64,000 nucleotides of DNA. Origin: Bradyrhizobium sp. SK17 (GTDB lineage: Bacteria; Pseudomonadota; Alphaproteobacteria; Rhizobiales; Xanthobacteraceae). Made by a program: the position numbers and the translations under genes. Below the pieces are notes generated by a model. The model worked only from the letters and a program-made list of their open reading frames with translations. It made no database searches and had not been told where the DNA came from. This document shows, piece after piece, positions 16,434-24,974 of the stretch. The stretch lies in assembly GCF_002831585.1 (NCBI RefSeq), contig NZ_CP025113.1:6277001-6341000 (forward strand), given 5' to 3'. Every line of letters starts with the position of its first letter. The stretch's first letter is position 1.

Positions 16434-18011
16434 TCACAGTGAGCTATCTTGCCGATCCAGCCGCAAGCGGTTGGAGGTCGGAGAAAAGTAAGCGTCTATA
16501 TTGCCGCCGCTGCGTGGCGCAATCGTGCGAACACGCCTGCGCAACCACCCACGGCCAATCGAACGGCTGAAGTCTATCGCGTGAAGTTCGCCAAGCTGGT
16601 CGAAACTGTGCAATCCCGTCGCATCCAACTCCACGCGCGCGTCCCATGTAACGATTAGCCGCTCGGTGAACCGCTCCGGACTCAACTCGGTGATCTCGAA
16701 CCACACGATGCCGGCGCCGTAGCTGCCGTCGCAATCCTGCGCCGGGCGGAACAGACGACCATTCTGCTGTACCAGCCGGCCGGCCGGCCGCGACCAACGG
16801 CTGTCGGATTTCACAGGATTCGCCGGATGAGCGGTCCACGCCCCTCCGAGCGAGTCACTGTAGAAGATCGACAGTTGGTCCTGTGTCGATGTACCGATCG
16901 AGTCCGCTGTCACGAAAATCCACCAGAGGCCGTCGTGAAACAGCGGCGTGGCGTCCGAGAACACGGCTCCCTCCATCAGGACCTTTTTCAGCTCCCACTT
17001 CCAGGGAAATTCAGCGGCCCGGTATAATTCCAGGGAATGATTCTCGCCCGTCTCCGGCAGCATGTAGAGGTCCCCGTCGTGCTCGAACACGAACGGATAT
17101 GACAGATGATAGGGACGAATTAATACAGGCATCGGCGAAGCCAAGAGCTCATCGCCCACGATCTCGGCGGCCGAAATTAGTCCGCGTCGGGTGGCATAGG
17201 GATATTCTTCAACGAACAGAAACGTCCGCCCTTGCCAGGTCTGTAGGAATGGGTCCGCGTAGAAGCGCCCGCCATCGTCTTCAATGACCTTGAACGTCCG
17301 CGCACCCCGCCGAAGCGCTACGTGCCAATGGTCCTGGTGCCAGAACGGCTTCATCAAGGCGTTCGATACCTTATGGGCGAACATCCGCGAAGCGAATGCC
17401 GGTAGAGAACCATTCGGCAACGCTGTTGCCTCCGTTGCGGTGCCGGCGTCCCCCTCCTCCGTCAGCTCCATCCCCCGCAGAACAAGCGAAATGCATCGCG
17501 CAAAAGCGGTCCGGAGCCCCCGTAAGAGGCTGAATTTGTCCTCGATAGCCAGTCTGGATGTGACGAGAGGAGTTTCGTCGCCCGCGCGCTGCACGCTCAG
17601 ATACGGCGACGTCAGTGACAGCAACCGATCCAGCAGTGCGCGGCTGTCCAAAGCGCCGTCGTATCGGATCTCCAGAGCATTCGAATGGGGACCAAGGCAT
17701 TCCGACAGGTTGATGACCGCCCGGCCCGACGTATCGCCGAGCGCCGAGACCGGACGCCATTCCTTTTCAGGAGCGATTGGTCTGGCGACGCCGCAGCTTT
17801 TGAAAATCAGCTGCTCGAGCCTCAACCACATTCGATACGCCAACGGATATGGCGGCGCGCGATCATCGAGAAATACGCTGACCTCGCGGACCTTGCCGAT
17901 ATGCCCAAGCAGCTCGCGATGCCATTCGCGCAACCGATGCCTGGGAAGAATCAAAGCAACGCGGGAGCCCTGATCAAGCGACGGTGTCGCATCGATGCAT
18001 GCCGAGCTCAT
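16434..18011 (-). CDS. GINT1-like (glucosamine inositolphosphorylceramide transferase N-domain-like) protein
   Basis: This 525-residue protein has an N-terminal part of about 200 residues of formyltransferase-like or unknown fold (RVALILPRHRLREWHRELL, then INLSECLGPHSN). A C-terminal five-bladed beta-fan from about residue 225 contains GGRFYADPFLQTWQGRTFLF, EHDGDLYMLPETGEN, FSDATPLFHDGLWWIF and DSRWSRPAGRLVQQ, in family order. This C-terminal pattern is what annotation systems link to plant GINT1 and to GH43-like sugar-binding folds. In bacteria such proteins sit in polysaccharide clusters and their reaction is not established. It faces the Wzz-like gene across 432 bp. I infer a sugar-transfer role at the exopolysaccharide locus. 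Confidence 0.7.
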   Translation of the reverse strand: MSSACIDATPSLDQGSRVALILPRHRLREWHRELLGHIGKVREVSVFLDDRAPPYPLAYRMWLRLEQLIFKSCGVARPIAPEKEWRPVSALGDTSGRAVINLSECLGPHSNALEIRYDGALDSRALLDRLLSLTSPYLSVQRAGDETPLVTSRLAIEDKFSLLRGLRTAFARCISLVLRGMELTEEGDAGTATEATALPNGSLPAFASRMFAHKVSNALMKPFWHQDHWHVALRRGARTFKVIEDDGGRFYADPFLQTWQGRTFLFVEEYPYATRRGLISAAEIVGDELLASPMPVLIRPYHLSYPFVFEHDGDLYMLPETGENHSLELYRAAEFPWKWELKKVLMEGAVFSDATPLFHDGLWWIFVTADSIGTSTQDQLSIFYSDSLGGAWTAHPANPVKSDSRWSRPAGRLVQQNGRLFRPAQDCDGSYGAGIVWFEITELSPERFTERLIVTWDARVELDATGLHSFDQLGELHAIDFSRSIGRGWLRRRVRTIAPRSGGNIDAYFSPTSNRLRLDRQDSSL

Positions 18012-18295
18012 TGCGGCCAGCCCATGGTTGGAAGGTCGCTAAATACCCACTTCAAGACGGATTCCCTAACCGACTGCCGGCGGCCATTCCCCACGAAAGC
18101 CGACCGAGCCGATCCATGAGCGACCGAGCGAGCTCGGCAGTCAAAATCAAGGACCTTGTCTGGGCTGATGCACCCGGCAGGGTCGTCGACGTCACGGACC
18201 CTGCGCAACCTAAGACTTCAACCGCCGAATAGAAAGACCCGCCACGCCGCAGCCGACCGGCATGGAGACCCATGATCCATCGAGGCTTTCCCGAT

Positions 18296-18311
18296 CGGCA
18301 CGGGGCTTGCT
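18296..18311 (+). promoter_or_regulatory. Putative sigma-54 (RpoN) promoter
   Basis: The element reads CGGCACG, four bases, then TTGCT. It differs from the TGGCACG-N4-TTGC(A/T) consensus only at the first base. The invariant GG and GC are separated by exactly 10 bp, as required. Transcription would begin near 18322, about 120 bp ahead of the Wzz-like start codon. Confidence 0.55.
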
Positions 18312-18356
18312 GACCCCTTCGGACACGCCGGCCCTTTGGTCGGAGCCGTTTCAGTT

Positions 18357-18376
18357 TGGAACATTGTCCTGTTCCA
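18357..18376. promoter_or_regulatory. 20-bp palindrome upstream of the Wzz-like gene
   Basis: TGGAACA-TTGTCC-TGTTCCA is a perfect inverted repeat with 7-bp arms. It lies downstream of the expected sigma-54 start point and 67 bp before the coding sequence. It could be an operator for a dimeric regulator or a short hairpin in the leader RNA. Confidence 0.5.
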
Positions 18377-18443
18377 GAATGGGTCTCAGTTGGTATGCAG
18401 GCGGTGGTGGCCTCCTCCACCGGCCGTCTGCGAAAGGTCTAAG

Positions 18444-19844
18444 ATGGTTACCCCGATCGATCCGCGGTCATCTGACGACGCGATGATCAGCCTGGCGTCC
18501 GCAGGAAGAACGCTTCTTGACGGTGCCGCCACCATCTTGCTTTGCGGGATCGCCGCGGTCCTCCTCGCAGCCTTCTACCTTGTGGCCGTTCCCGCGAAGT
18601 ACGAAGCGACCACGGAGATCCTTTTCGATCCGCGAGGGTTGAAGGCGGTCCAGAATGAGCTCGTATCCCGCTCCGAGAACAACGACTCGTCGATCGCCCT
18701 GCTGGAGAGCCAGATGCGGGTCATCAGGTCGGAGACAGTTCTGCGCGCGGTCGTGGAGCGGCTCGACCTTGAACATGACCCGGAGTTTGTCGGCGGTCGC
18801 GGGCTGTTCGCTTCGCTGACTGGACTGTTCAGGCCCAATACCAAGAGTGAGCCGGCGGACATCAGGGCGCTGCGTTCACTCCAGCGGATCGTTCGGGTTG
18901 ATCGCGCCAGTCGCAGCTACGTCGTTGCGATCAGCGCGGTGAGCCGCGACCCGAACAAGGCGCCTCGTATCACGGACGGCGTCGCCAATGCGTACATCGA
19001 AGAAGACATTCGTGCACGGGCCGACGCTGCGAAACGGGTCAGCGCCTCGATGACGTCGCGGCTCCACGAGCTGGCTAGCCGGGTGCAGGAGGCAGAGAAC
19101 AACGCCGAACGCTTCAAAAGGGAAAACAACCTGATCGGCACCAACCGCGGGTTTCTGGGCGGACAGCAGCTGGAAGAATTGTCCACCCAGTTGACACAGG
19201 CCCGCGCCGTTACCGTCGCACAGCGGGCCCGGCTCGACCAGATACAGAACGCGATCAAGGCTGGCGGCGATGTCGGCACCATCTCTGAGGCCGTTCAATC
19301 GCCGGTGATCGCTCAGCTGCGTGCGCAGTACGCCGAGATTGTGCGTCAGGAAGGATCCGCAACCGCCCTGCTCGGGGATCGCAATCCGGAAGTCGCCGTC
19401 ATCCGGCAACGCCTGCAACAGCACAAGAAATTGATCGCCGAGGAGCTGAGCCGCATTTCCGCCGCTGCGCGTAACGACTACGAGCGCGCGGTCGAAAACG
19501 AAAAGGTGCTTTCCACCAATCTCGACGCGCTCAAGGCGAAAGCGTCCACGGCAGCCGAAGCCATGGTGCGCATGCGCGAGCTGGACCGCGTGGTCGAGGC
19601 CAATCGGGCGATCTACGAGGCCTTCCTGGTGCGGGCCAAGGAGCTTGCCGAGCAGGAGAACGTCGACACCGCCAACACCCGCATCATCGCACCGGCTCTC
19701 GCGCCGGACAAGCCGACGACGCCGCGCACCAGTCTGATGATCGCCGCGCTCCTGGCTGGGCTGGCGTGTGGCGCAGCGCTGGTGATGCTGCGACGGTACT
19801 CCCGCGTGTCGTCGAATACGACCGCTGCTGGCCGACGGATCTGA
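18444..19844 (+). CDS. Wzz/GumC-type polysaccharide chain-length or export protein
   Basis: This 466-residue inner-membrane polysaccharide co-polymerase has a first membrane segment at about residues 27-47 (ATILLCGIAAVLLAAFYLV) followed by the family start PAKYEATTEILFDPRG. A long periplasmic coiled-coil region (about 200-390, with RLHELASRVQEAENNAERFK) and the GNR...IYEAFLVRAKEL region follow, and a second membrane segment lies near residues 435-452. There is no cytoplasmic tyrosine-kinase domain after it, unlike full-length ExoP/Wzc. The ATG at 18444 has GAAAGG upstream. It is convergent with the Wzy-like gene, with four bases between stops. Confidence 0.88.
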   Translation: MVTPIDPRSSDDAMISLASAGRTLLDGAATILLCGIAAVLLAAFYLVAVPAKYEATTEILFDPRGLKAVQNELVSRSENNDSSIALLESQMRVIRSETVLRAVVERLDLEHDPEFVGGRGLFASLTGLFRPNTKSEPADIRALRSLQRIVRVDRASRSYVVAISAVSRDPNKAPRITDGVANAYIEEDIRARADAAKRVSASMTSRLHELASRVQEAENNAERFKRENNLIGTNRGFLGGQQLEELSTQLTQARAVTVAQRARLDQIQNAIKAGGDVGTISEAVQSPVIAQLRAQYAEIVRQEGSATALLGDRNPEVAVIRQRLQQHKKLIAEELSRISAAARNDYERAVENEKVLSTNLDALKAKASTAAEAMVRMRELDRVVEANRAIYEAFLVRAKELAEQENVDTANTRIIAPALAPDKPTTPRTSLMIAALLAGLACGAALVMLRRYSRVSSNTTAAGRRI

Positions 19845-19848
19845 CCGA

Positions 19849-21237
19849 TCAAGGTACTTTCTCTGTCCGTCCCGCATGAAGTGAAACGATGGCAATGAGA
19901 ATCCAGGTCTCGGGACGGCGGAACGCGTCGTTGCTCGTGCCGCCGGCCAACAGGCTGATGATGCTGCCGAACAAGGCGGCATTCAGATAGTTGACCGTCG
20001 ACCTCCGCGGCAATTGACCCGCCGACCGCGTGATCCGGACGATCGCCCACAGCCAGAAGCCAAACCAGATCATCAAGCCGGGCAGCCCGAGTTCGGCCGC
20101 AAGCCGTCCCGGCACATTGAAGGTCGGCGGGAGATCGCCAACCGTTTCAAACCATCTGACGACTTCATAGCTGTCCCAGGCCCATGACGGCAAAACGGAC
20201 CCGGCATGGAAGCCGAATTGCCCGAATCCAACACCGAATACCGGATTGGCCTTGAAGATCGATAGTTGCGCGCTGAACAGGGCCAGACGCGAAATCGTCG
20301 AGACGTCACCGTCGTTGACAGCCTTGGCGACATTGCCGAGGGCGAGCACCGGCACGAGGCCGGTCGCGGCGACCGCAGGGACGATGGCCAGCAACGCCAC
20401 CATGCCGAGATGAAGGGCGCGCAGCCCGATCCAGTATATCAATTCAGCGAAGATCAGTCCGCCCAGCATCAACAGGCCGGTGCGCGAATTGCTCAACAGC
20501 AGAGCGATGATGCCGAAAGCCAAGGGTATGCCGGCCGCAAGGCGCCTTGCCAATGACGGTTGATCGATCGTGTGCAGACGGTAGGCAAACAGCATCCACG
20601 GGCAGGCGAAGCCGCAGAAGTAGGATAGATCCGGCGCCTCGAAGGCCAGGCTGATCAGGCGGCCAGCCACGCGTCCTTGCTCATCGTCTGCCGTATGGAA
20701 AAGGCCGGTCGAGAACCGATAGATCAGTTCGCCTGCGGGAGAAAACCACGACCAGACTTCCGGCAGCGCGAAGATCGCACATGCGACCACCGCAACCACA
20801 AGCGGGTGCACGAACAGGTTCTCGACATCGCTCACCCGCCGCAGCAGGCCAAGGCAGCTGATGGTGATCGCCATCCCGAAGATGACGACGGCCGACGACG
20901 TGGCGAGCTTGTTCAATCCGCTCCGCCCGTGAAACATGGACGTCGCAATTTCCGGGAAATTGACCGCAGTCGTCACGGCGAGCCAGACGAGCAGGCAATT
21001 CAGGAACACGAACAATGGTCGCGGTATCAGGATTCTGCTCGATGCTGTCGCGAGCGAGGTCACGATCAGGAGCACAAAGACGTAGACGGAAGCGGATCCC
21101 TTCAGCTCTCCGAACGCGCCAATTCCTGCCAGGCCCGTGATCGGCAACAGCGCGACCGCGAGCCACATGAGGCCGGCAAGGAGAACGCCCGGCGAGCCCT
21201 TCCGCGGATCGGTGGCTGAATCGGCCAAGGCCGTCAT
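19849..21237 (-). CDS. O-antigen ligase/polymerase (Wzy-like) membrane protein
   Basis: This 462-residue polytopic protein has roughly ten to twelve hydrophobic segments (for example LLAGLMWLAVALLPITGLAG and LGMVALLAIVPAVAATGLVP). The Wzy_C-type region around SNSRTGLLMLGGLIFAELIY is followed by a periplasmic loop with NPVFGVGFGQFGFHAGS, a typical polymerase/ligase block. The ATG at 21237 overlaps the stop of the upstream glycosyltransferase in an ATGA, so the two are coupled. It should polymerise lipid-linked repeat units at the periplasmic face, in partnership with the flippase at 24975 and the Wzz-like protein. Confidence 0.87.
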   Translation of the reverse strand: MTALADSATDPRKGSPGVLLAGLMWLAVALLPITGLAGIGAFGELKGSASVYVFVLLIVTSLATASSRILIPRPLFVFLNCLLVWLAVTTAVNFPEIATSMFHGRSGLNKLATSSAVVIFGMAITISCLGLLRRVSDVENLFVHPLVVAVVACAIFALPEVWSWFSPAGELIYRFSTGLFHTADDEQGRVAGRLISLAFEAPDLSYFCGFACPWMLFAYRLHTIDQPSLARRLAAGIPLAFGIIALLLSNSRTGLLMLGGLIFAELIYWIGLRALHLGMVALLAIVPAVAATGLVPVLALGNVAKAVNDGDVSTISRLALFSAQLSIFKANPVFGVGFGQFGFHAGSVLPSWAWDSYEVVRWFETVGDLPPTFNVPGRLAAELGLPGLMIWFGFWLWAIVRITRSAGQLPRRSTVNYLNAALFGSIISLLAGGTSNDAFRRPETWILIAIVSLHAGRTEKVP

Positions 21238-22067
21238 CACATTGGCAGCGAGTTGACGGCCACGCGCTTGTCCTGCCGATCCCAATACAGCCGCGATAGT
21301 CGGGTCCATATCCGGGCCGGCACGAGCAGCGTGACAAGTGACCGAACGACGCCCGCATAGGCAGCAGGCTTGGCAGGCTGAAAATAGCCTAGCTGCACGC
21401 GCAAGCGCGACCGCAATTGAGTACGACGATTCCTGCTGCTGATGCCATCCGCGTTCTTCTCATAGACCAGCAGCACGTCATGCAGGCAGTCGATCTCGCC
21501 CCGCTCGAACAGGCGCCGCATGAATTCATAGTCTTCGGCATGGGGATAGTCCGCGGAGTAGACACCAAACTTCCTTACGCAAGCGGTACGGAAAAAGAAT
21601 GTCGGATGCTTGAACGCAGCGTTGTCGTAGAGCTTGCGTCCGATCGCGGCGCGGCCACCGGGCGTCCCCTCGAAAAACAGATGGTTACCCCGCTCGTCCA
21701 CGATGTCTGCAAACGCCCCGACCAGATCCGTGGCAGGATGGCTGTCCATGTAAGCTTGCTGCTTGGCCACGCGCTCTGGAGCGGAGATGTCCCCGCAATC
21801 CATCCTGGCCACGTATTCGTATCCCAGGCTGACAATGTGTTCGAGGCCATAGTTCAGCGCGGCAGTGATCCCGCCGTTGCGCGCGAGCCGTAGCACGATG
21901 ATGCCTTCACGCGATCCCAGCACCTCGCTGACCGGCTGCAACGAACCGTCATCGACAATCACGATGTCGGCGGCCTCCGTTTGCCCCAGCAGAGAGTCCA
22001 CGGTGCGGAGCAGGACGTCGCGTGCCGGATTGTAAACTGGCATCAGAAACACGGTTCGTCGTGCCAT
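21237..22067 (-). CDS. Family 2 glycosyltransferase
   Basis: This 276-residue GT-A transferase begins MARRTVFLMPVYNPARDV, with GGAAAG before the ATG at 22067. The nucleotide-sugar motif is DIVIVDDGS. The metal-binding region reads ARMDCGDISAPER, so the usual DAD triplet is D-C-G followed by Asp; related rhizobial enzymes can carry DxGD here. FGVYSADYPHAEDYEFMRRL contains the acceptor-side ED motif. No membrane segment is evident, so it is probably cytoplasmic and peripheral. It is co-transcribed with the Wzy-like gene. Confidence 0.9.
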   Translation of the reverse strand: MARRTVFLMPVYNPARDVLLRTVDSLLGQTEAADIVIVDDGSLQPVSEVLGSREGIIVLRLARNGGITAALNYGLEHIVSLGYEYVARMDCGDISAPERVAKQQAYMDSHPATDLVGAFADIVDERGNHLFFEGTPGGRAAIGRKLYDNAAFKHPTFFFRTACVRKFGVYSADYPHAEDYEFMRRLFERGEIDCLHDVLLVYEKNADGISSRNRRTQLRSRLRVQLGYFQPAKPAAYAGVVRSLVTLLVPARIWTRLSRLYWDRQDKRVAVNSLPM

Positions 22068-22175
22068 AACTTTCCGGTCCCCTTCCATAGCGGCACCCGC
22101 CCTCGACATCGCGGGAAACTATATGTCAGATTTCTCTGCTTCCCGCCCGAAGAAAGCTGATCCTGGTGAAATGAG

Positions 22176-23558
22176 ATGTTTTGCATCGACATCCTGTTTT
22201 CCTCCGGGTTTGCGCGTCGAATGCTCTTGCGGGTCGCCTCGCTCGCCCTGGCGCTGCTGGCACTCTGCCGCTCGGCCTATCCGGCGGATGACCTTCCCGG
22301 CAGAACCGTATCGAGCGGGCTCTCCGTGCAGTTCACCGATCATTTTCTCAAGCGCCCGGATTGGCGTCAGCGCCTCGACTTTCTGACCGGACTTGGCGCA
22401 AGCATCGTCCGAATTGATCTCAACTGGCCGTGGATCGAGAAGCAGCCCGGTCGTTACGATTGGACGCTCTACGACGACTTCGTCGCGGAATTAAAGAAGC
22501 GCGGGCTGCGGCCGCTGTTCATTTTAAACCGGCCGAACCCGCTTTACGGCAAACCGTTCGACGCGGCGGTCGACGGCAAGCGCCAAAGCGGTATCATGCC
22601 ACCATATACCAGATCCGAAATCGCGGCTTATGCGCGATGGGCAACGGCCGCGGCAGACCGCTACCGACAGCTGAACCCGATCTGGGAACTCTGGAACGAA
22701 CCCGACCAGGCCGGCTTCTGGCCCCCCAAGCCGGACCCGGCAGCCTATGTGGCCCTCGCGCGTGAAGCGTGCGCCTCGATCAAGCAACGCGTGCCAGATG
22801 CCATCGTGACCGGCCCCGGCATGGCCCAGATGCCAACCGTCTGGCGCACCAAGAAACCCCTGATGCAGGCGCTGCTGGATGACCACGCCTTGCTGAGCTG
22901 CCTCGATGCCGTGAGCCTGCACACGCATCGCTTCAAGCAAACGCCTGAGACCGTCTCGCGTGACTACGCGGTTCTGCGCGCCAACTATCTCGACCTCTGG
23001 CCCGCAGGAATCAAGCGCAAGCCCATCATCGACACCGAGTGGGGAGACTCGGTCTACCGGGCCGGAATCTCGGAAGACACCCAGGCGCTCTGGCTACCTC
23101 GAATGTTCCTGATCAATCTGATGGAACAGGTGCGGCTTACCAACTGGTACTGCCTGATCGATGTCGGGCCGAATGACGATGAGATGGAAGACCGGTTCGG
23201 CCTGGTGAGCTACGACGGCAGACCACGTCCGGCGTATCAGGCATTCCGGACATTGGCCCATGAGCTCGGCGGATTCTCGCTGCACGAAACAATCGGGCGG
23301 TTCGATGCGACCATGGCCGAGGGCATCACGATCCTGCGCTTCTGCGGCGACGACGCAACCAAAGGGTGCAAGCTCGTGTACTGGGCAACGGAAGGGAGTG
23401 CAGTCCCGAGACGAGTGACCGTGCCAGGCTGGCGGAAAATCGGCCCTGCGATCAATTACCTCGGGCAACAATCTGCGCTTCAACCGGACGGCAGCGGCGT
23501 CTTGACGATCGAACCGAAAGCCTTCGTTCAATATCTCCCGGTTGCCAGCTCGCGGTGA
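22176..23558 (+). CDS. Secreted PslG-like glycoside hydrolase (clan GH-A)
   Basis: This protein of about 460 residues has an N-terminal signal region (LLRVASLALALLALC) followed by a TIM-barrel hydrolase domain. The acid/base candidate is Glu175 in WELWNEPD and the nucleophile candidate is Glu288 in PIIDTEWGDS, the spacing of GH5/GH39-type retaining enzymes. VRIDLNWPWIEKQPGRYDW is also typical of the PslG group. I use the ATG at 22176, which has a weak GGTGA upstream; the ATG at 22221 would start directly at the signal peptide and is a real alternative. PslG in Pseudomonas trims its own exopolysaccharide during export, and a similar role is likely here. It is divergent from the glycosyltransferase at 22067. 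Confidence 0.85.
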   Translation: MFCIDILFSSGFARRMLLRVASLALALLALCRSAYPADDLPGRTVSSGLSVQFTDHFLKRPDWRQRLDFLTGLGASIVRIDLNWPWIEKQPGRYDWTLYDDFVAELKKRGLRPLFILNRPNPLYGKPFDAAVDGKRQSGIMPPYTRSEIAAYARWATAAADRYRQLNPIWELWNEPDQAGFWPPKPDPAAYVALAREACASIKQRVPDAIVTGPGMAQMPTVWRTKKPLMQALLDDHALLSCLDAVSLHTHRFKQTPETVSRDYAVLRANYLDLWPAGIKRKPIIDTEWGDSVYRAGISEDTQALWLPRMFLINLMEQVRLTNWYCLIDVGPNDDEMEDRFGLVSYDGRPRPAYQAFRTLAHELGGFSLHETIGRFDATMAEGITILRFCGDDATKGCKLVYWATEGSAVPRRVTVPGWRKIGPAINYLGQQSALQPDGSGVLTIEPKAFVQYLPVASSR

Positions 23559-23741
23559 TCCTCGAGGCCGCGCCGATACCTATTTAATAGCCATTATGCA
23601 TTTTAGGCGTGCCTGATTGAATATGGTAAATATAGAGTTTAAATGCGGTATAAATTATGCATTACTAGGTTTCCGGAAAGGGAACTTCGCGGGGGCGCAA
23701 GAAACAGATCCGCGTATGTAGATTGGTAGCGCGGGTTCGTG
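23559..23741 (+). promoter_or_regulatory. AT-rich intergenic region, probable promoter of the glycosyltransferase operon
   Basis: The 183 bp between the hydrolase and the first family 4 glycosyltransferase are strikingly AT-rich against GC-rich flanks. A 10-bp direct repeat ATTATGCATT occurs at 23593 and 23654, each containing the palindrome ATGCAT. TTTCCGGAAA at 23670 is a further palindrome. No convincing sigma-70 pair stands out; the region is a good candidate for nucleoid-protein silencing and regulated transcription. Confidence 0.45.
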
Positions 23742-24965
23742 ATGAAGATACTGCATGTCTCTGAGAGTTTGATCGGCGGCCTGGCTTCATATCTCGAAGA
23801 GATCATTCCCCATCAGACAGCTCAGTTCGGCGCAGACAACGTTGTCTTGCTGGTACCCGCGGCCCAGCGCGAACACATCGCATCTTTGAACGGATGCGCC
23901 ATCGAGACCTACCATCGAACCGGCCGCAATCTCAGTTCCATGCTGGCGCTCGGTTCAGCTATCCGACAAAGCATTCAGCGTCACGATCCGGACGTCGTAC
24001 ACCTGCACAGCAGCATCGCCGGCGGCATGGGCCGCCTGGTGATCGCCGGGATGCGTCGGAAGCCTCATGTCGTCTATTGCGCGCATTGCTGGGCGTTCGA
24101 TCGTCCCGAGCAGACCTTCGCGACCCGCTTCTGGATGGCGCTCGAACGCATGCTCACCCGGCGCGCCGACGCGATCGTCTCGATCTCGCCTCACGAAGAG
24201 GAGGTCCTGCGCAGAGCCCGCTTTCCGCTCGCAAAGACGAGGCTCATCGTCAGCGGGATGCAGGACCTGGTTCATGGCCAGACCGCTCAACGCGGTGCGG
24301 CCAAGCGGGTCGGTCCGTGGCGTCTGCTGTTTGTGGGACGACTGGATCGGCAAAAAGGCGTCGACTTGCTGCTGCGCGAATACGAATTGCTCAAGCAGAA
24401 GCGCGCAAGCTTGAGCCTGGTCGGGTCAAAGATCGTGAACAGCTCCCGACTCGTCGTTCCACCGGAGGTGCATGTTTCAGGTTGGGTACCTCGCGAAACA
24501 TTACCCGCCTTGTTCGAAGAATATGATGCCATCATAATGCCGTCGCGGTGGGAGGGGATGCCGCTGCTGGCGATAGAGGCGCTTCGCTCCGGACGCATCC
24601 TGATCTGCAGCAATCACGGCGCGTTTCCGCATTTCATCCAAGACGGCGTCAATGGCATCCTGATCGACATTGCCACGACAGGTTGGCTGGGCAAGGCCTT
24701 GAAAGTCCTTGAGCATTCCGATCTTGCGGCGATGAGCGCGGCGGCGCGGACGACCTACCTCGCAATGTTCGCACCGGACCGGATGAACCAGGGCCTGATC
24801 GAGTTGTATGAAAGCCTCGTCAAGCGGCCTCGGCTTCAATCAGAGGCGACGGCGACGCCACGCGATCGACTGCCGGTGCCAGAGCGAGTCGTTCATTCCA
24901 CGGCCATGGGCCGGGACCGCCACGGCAGCGGCCAACTAGACACCTTGGAGCGGCCTGCCGGATAA
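23742..24965 (+). CDS. Family 4 glycosyltransferase
   Basis: This GT-B enzyme of 407 residues starts MKILHVSESLIGGLASYLEEI at the ATG at 23742; a GTG directly before it is less likely. The N-terminal acceptor domain includes VHLHSSIAGGMGRL. The C-terminal donor domain opens at RLLFVGRLDRQKGVDLLLREY and has the EX7E motif in EGMPLLAIEALRSG, followed by NHGAFPHFIQDGVNGIL. It adds a sugar to the lipid-linked repeat unit on the cytoplasmic side. It heads a plus-strand operon with the flippase (9 bp later) and a second family 4 enzyme. Confidence 0.92.
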   Translation: MKILHVSESLIGGLASYLEEIIPHQTAQFGADNVVLLVPAAQREHIASLNGCAIETYHRTGRNLSSMLALGSAIRQSIQRHDPDVVHLHSSIAGGMGRLVIAGMRRKPHVVYCAHCWAFDRPEQTFATRFWMALERMLTRRADAIVSISPHEEEVLRRARFPLAKTRLIVSGMQDLVHGQTAQRGAAKRVGPWRLLFVGRLDRQKGVDLLLREYELLKQKRASLSLVGSKIVNSSRLVVPPEVHVSGWVPRETLPALFEEYDAIIMPSRWEGMPLLAIEALRSGRILICSNHGAFPHFIQDGVNGILIDIATTGWLGKALKVLEHSDLAAMSAAARTTYLAMFAPDRMNQGLIELYESLVKRPRLQSEATATPRDRLPVPERVVHSTAMGRDRHGSGQLDTLERPAG

Positions 24966-24974
24966 GACCTAGCT

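Larger units (their letters stand above)
18012..18443. other. Divergent intergenic region upstream of the exopolysaccharide genes
   Basis: These 432 bp separate the GINT1-like gene (minus) from the Wzz-like gene (plus). They hold a sigma-54-like element at 18296 and a 20-bp palindrome at 18357. I find no convincing coding frame. The size and elements suggest a regulated divergent promoter region. Confidence 0.5.

Noticed and set aside
21237..22067. Altered DXD motif (D-C-G-D) in the family 2 glycosyltransferase as evidence of inactivity
   Set aside because: Related enzymes with a DxGD form exist in rhizobial loci, so the change is a known variant rather than a defect.
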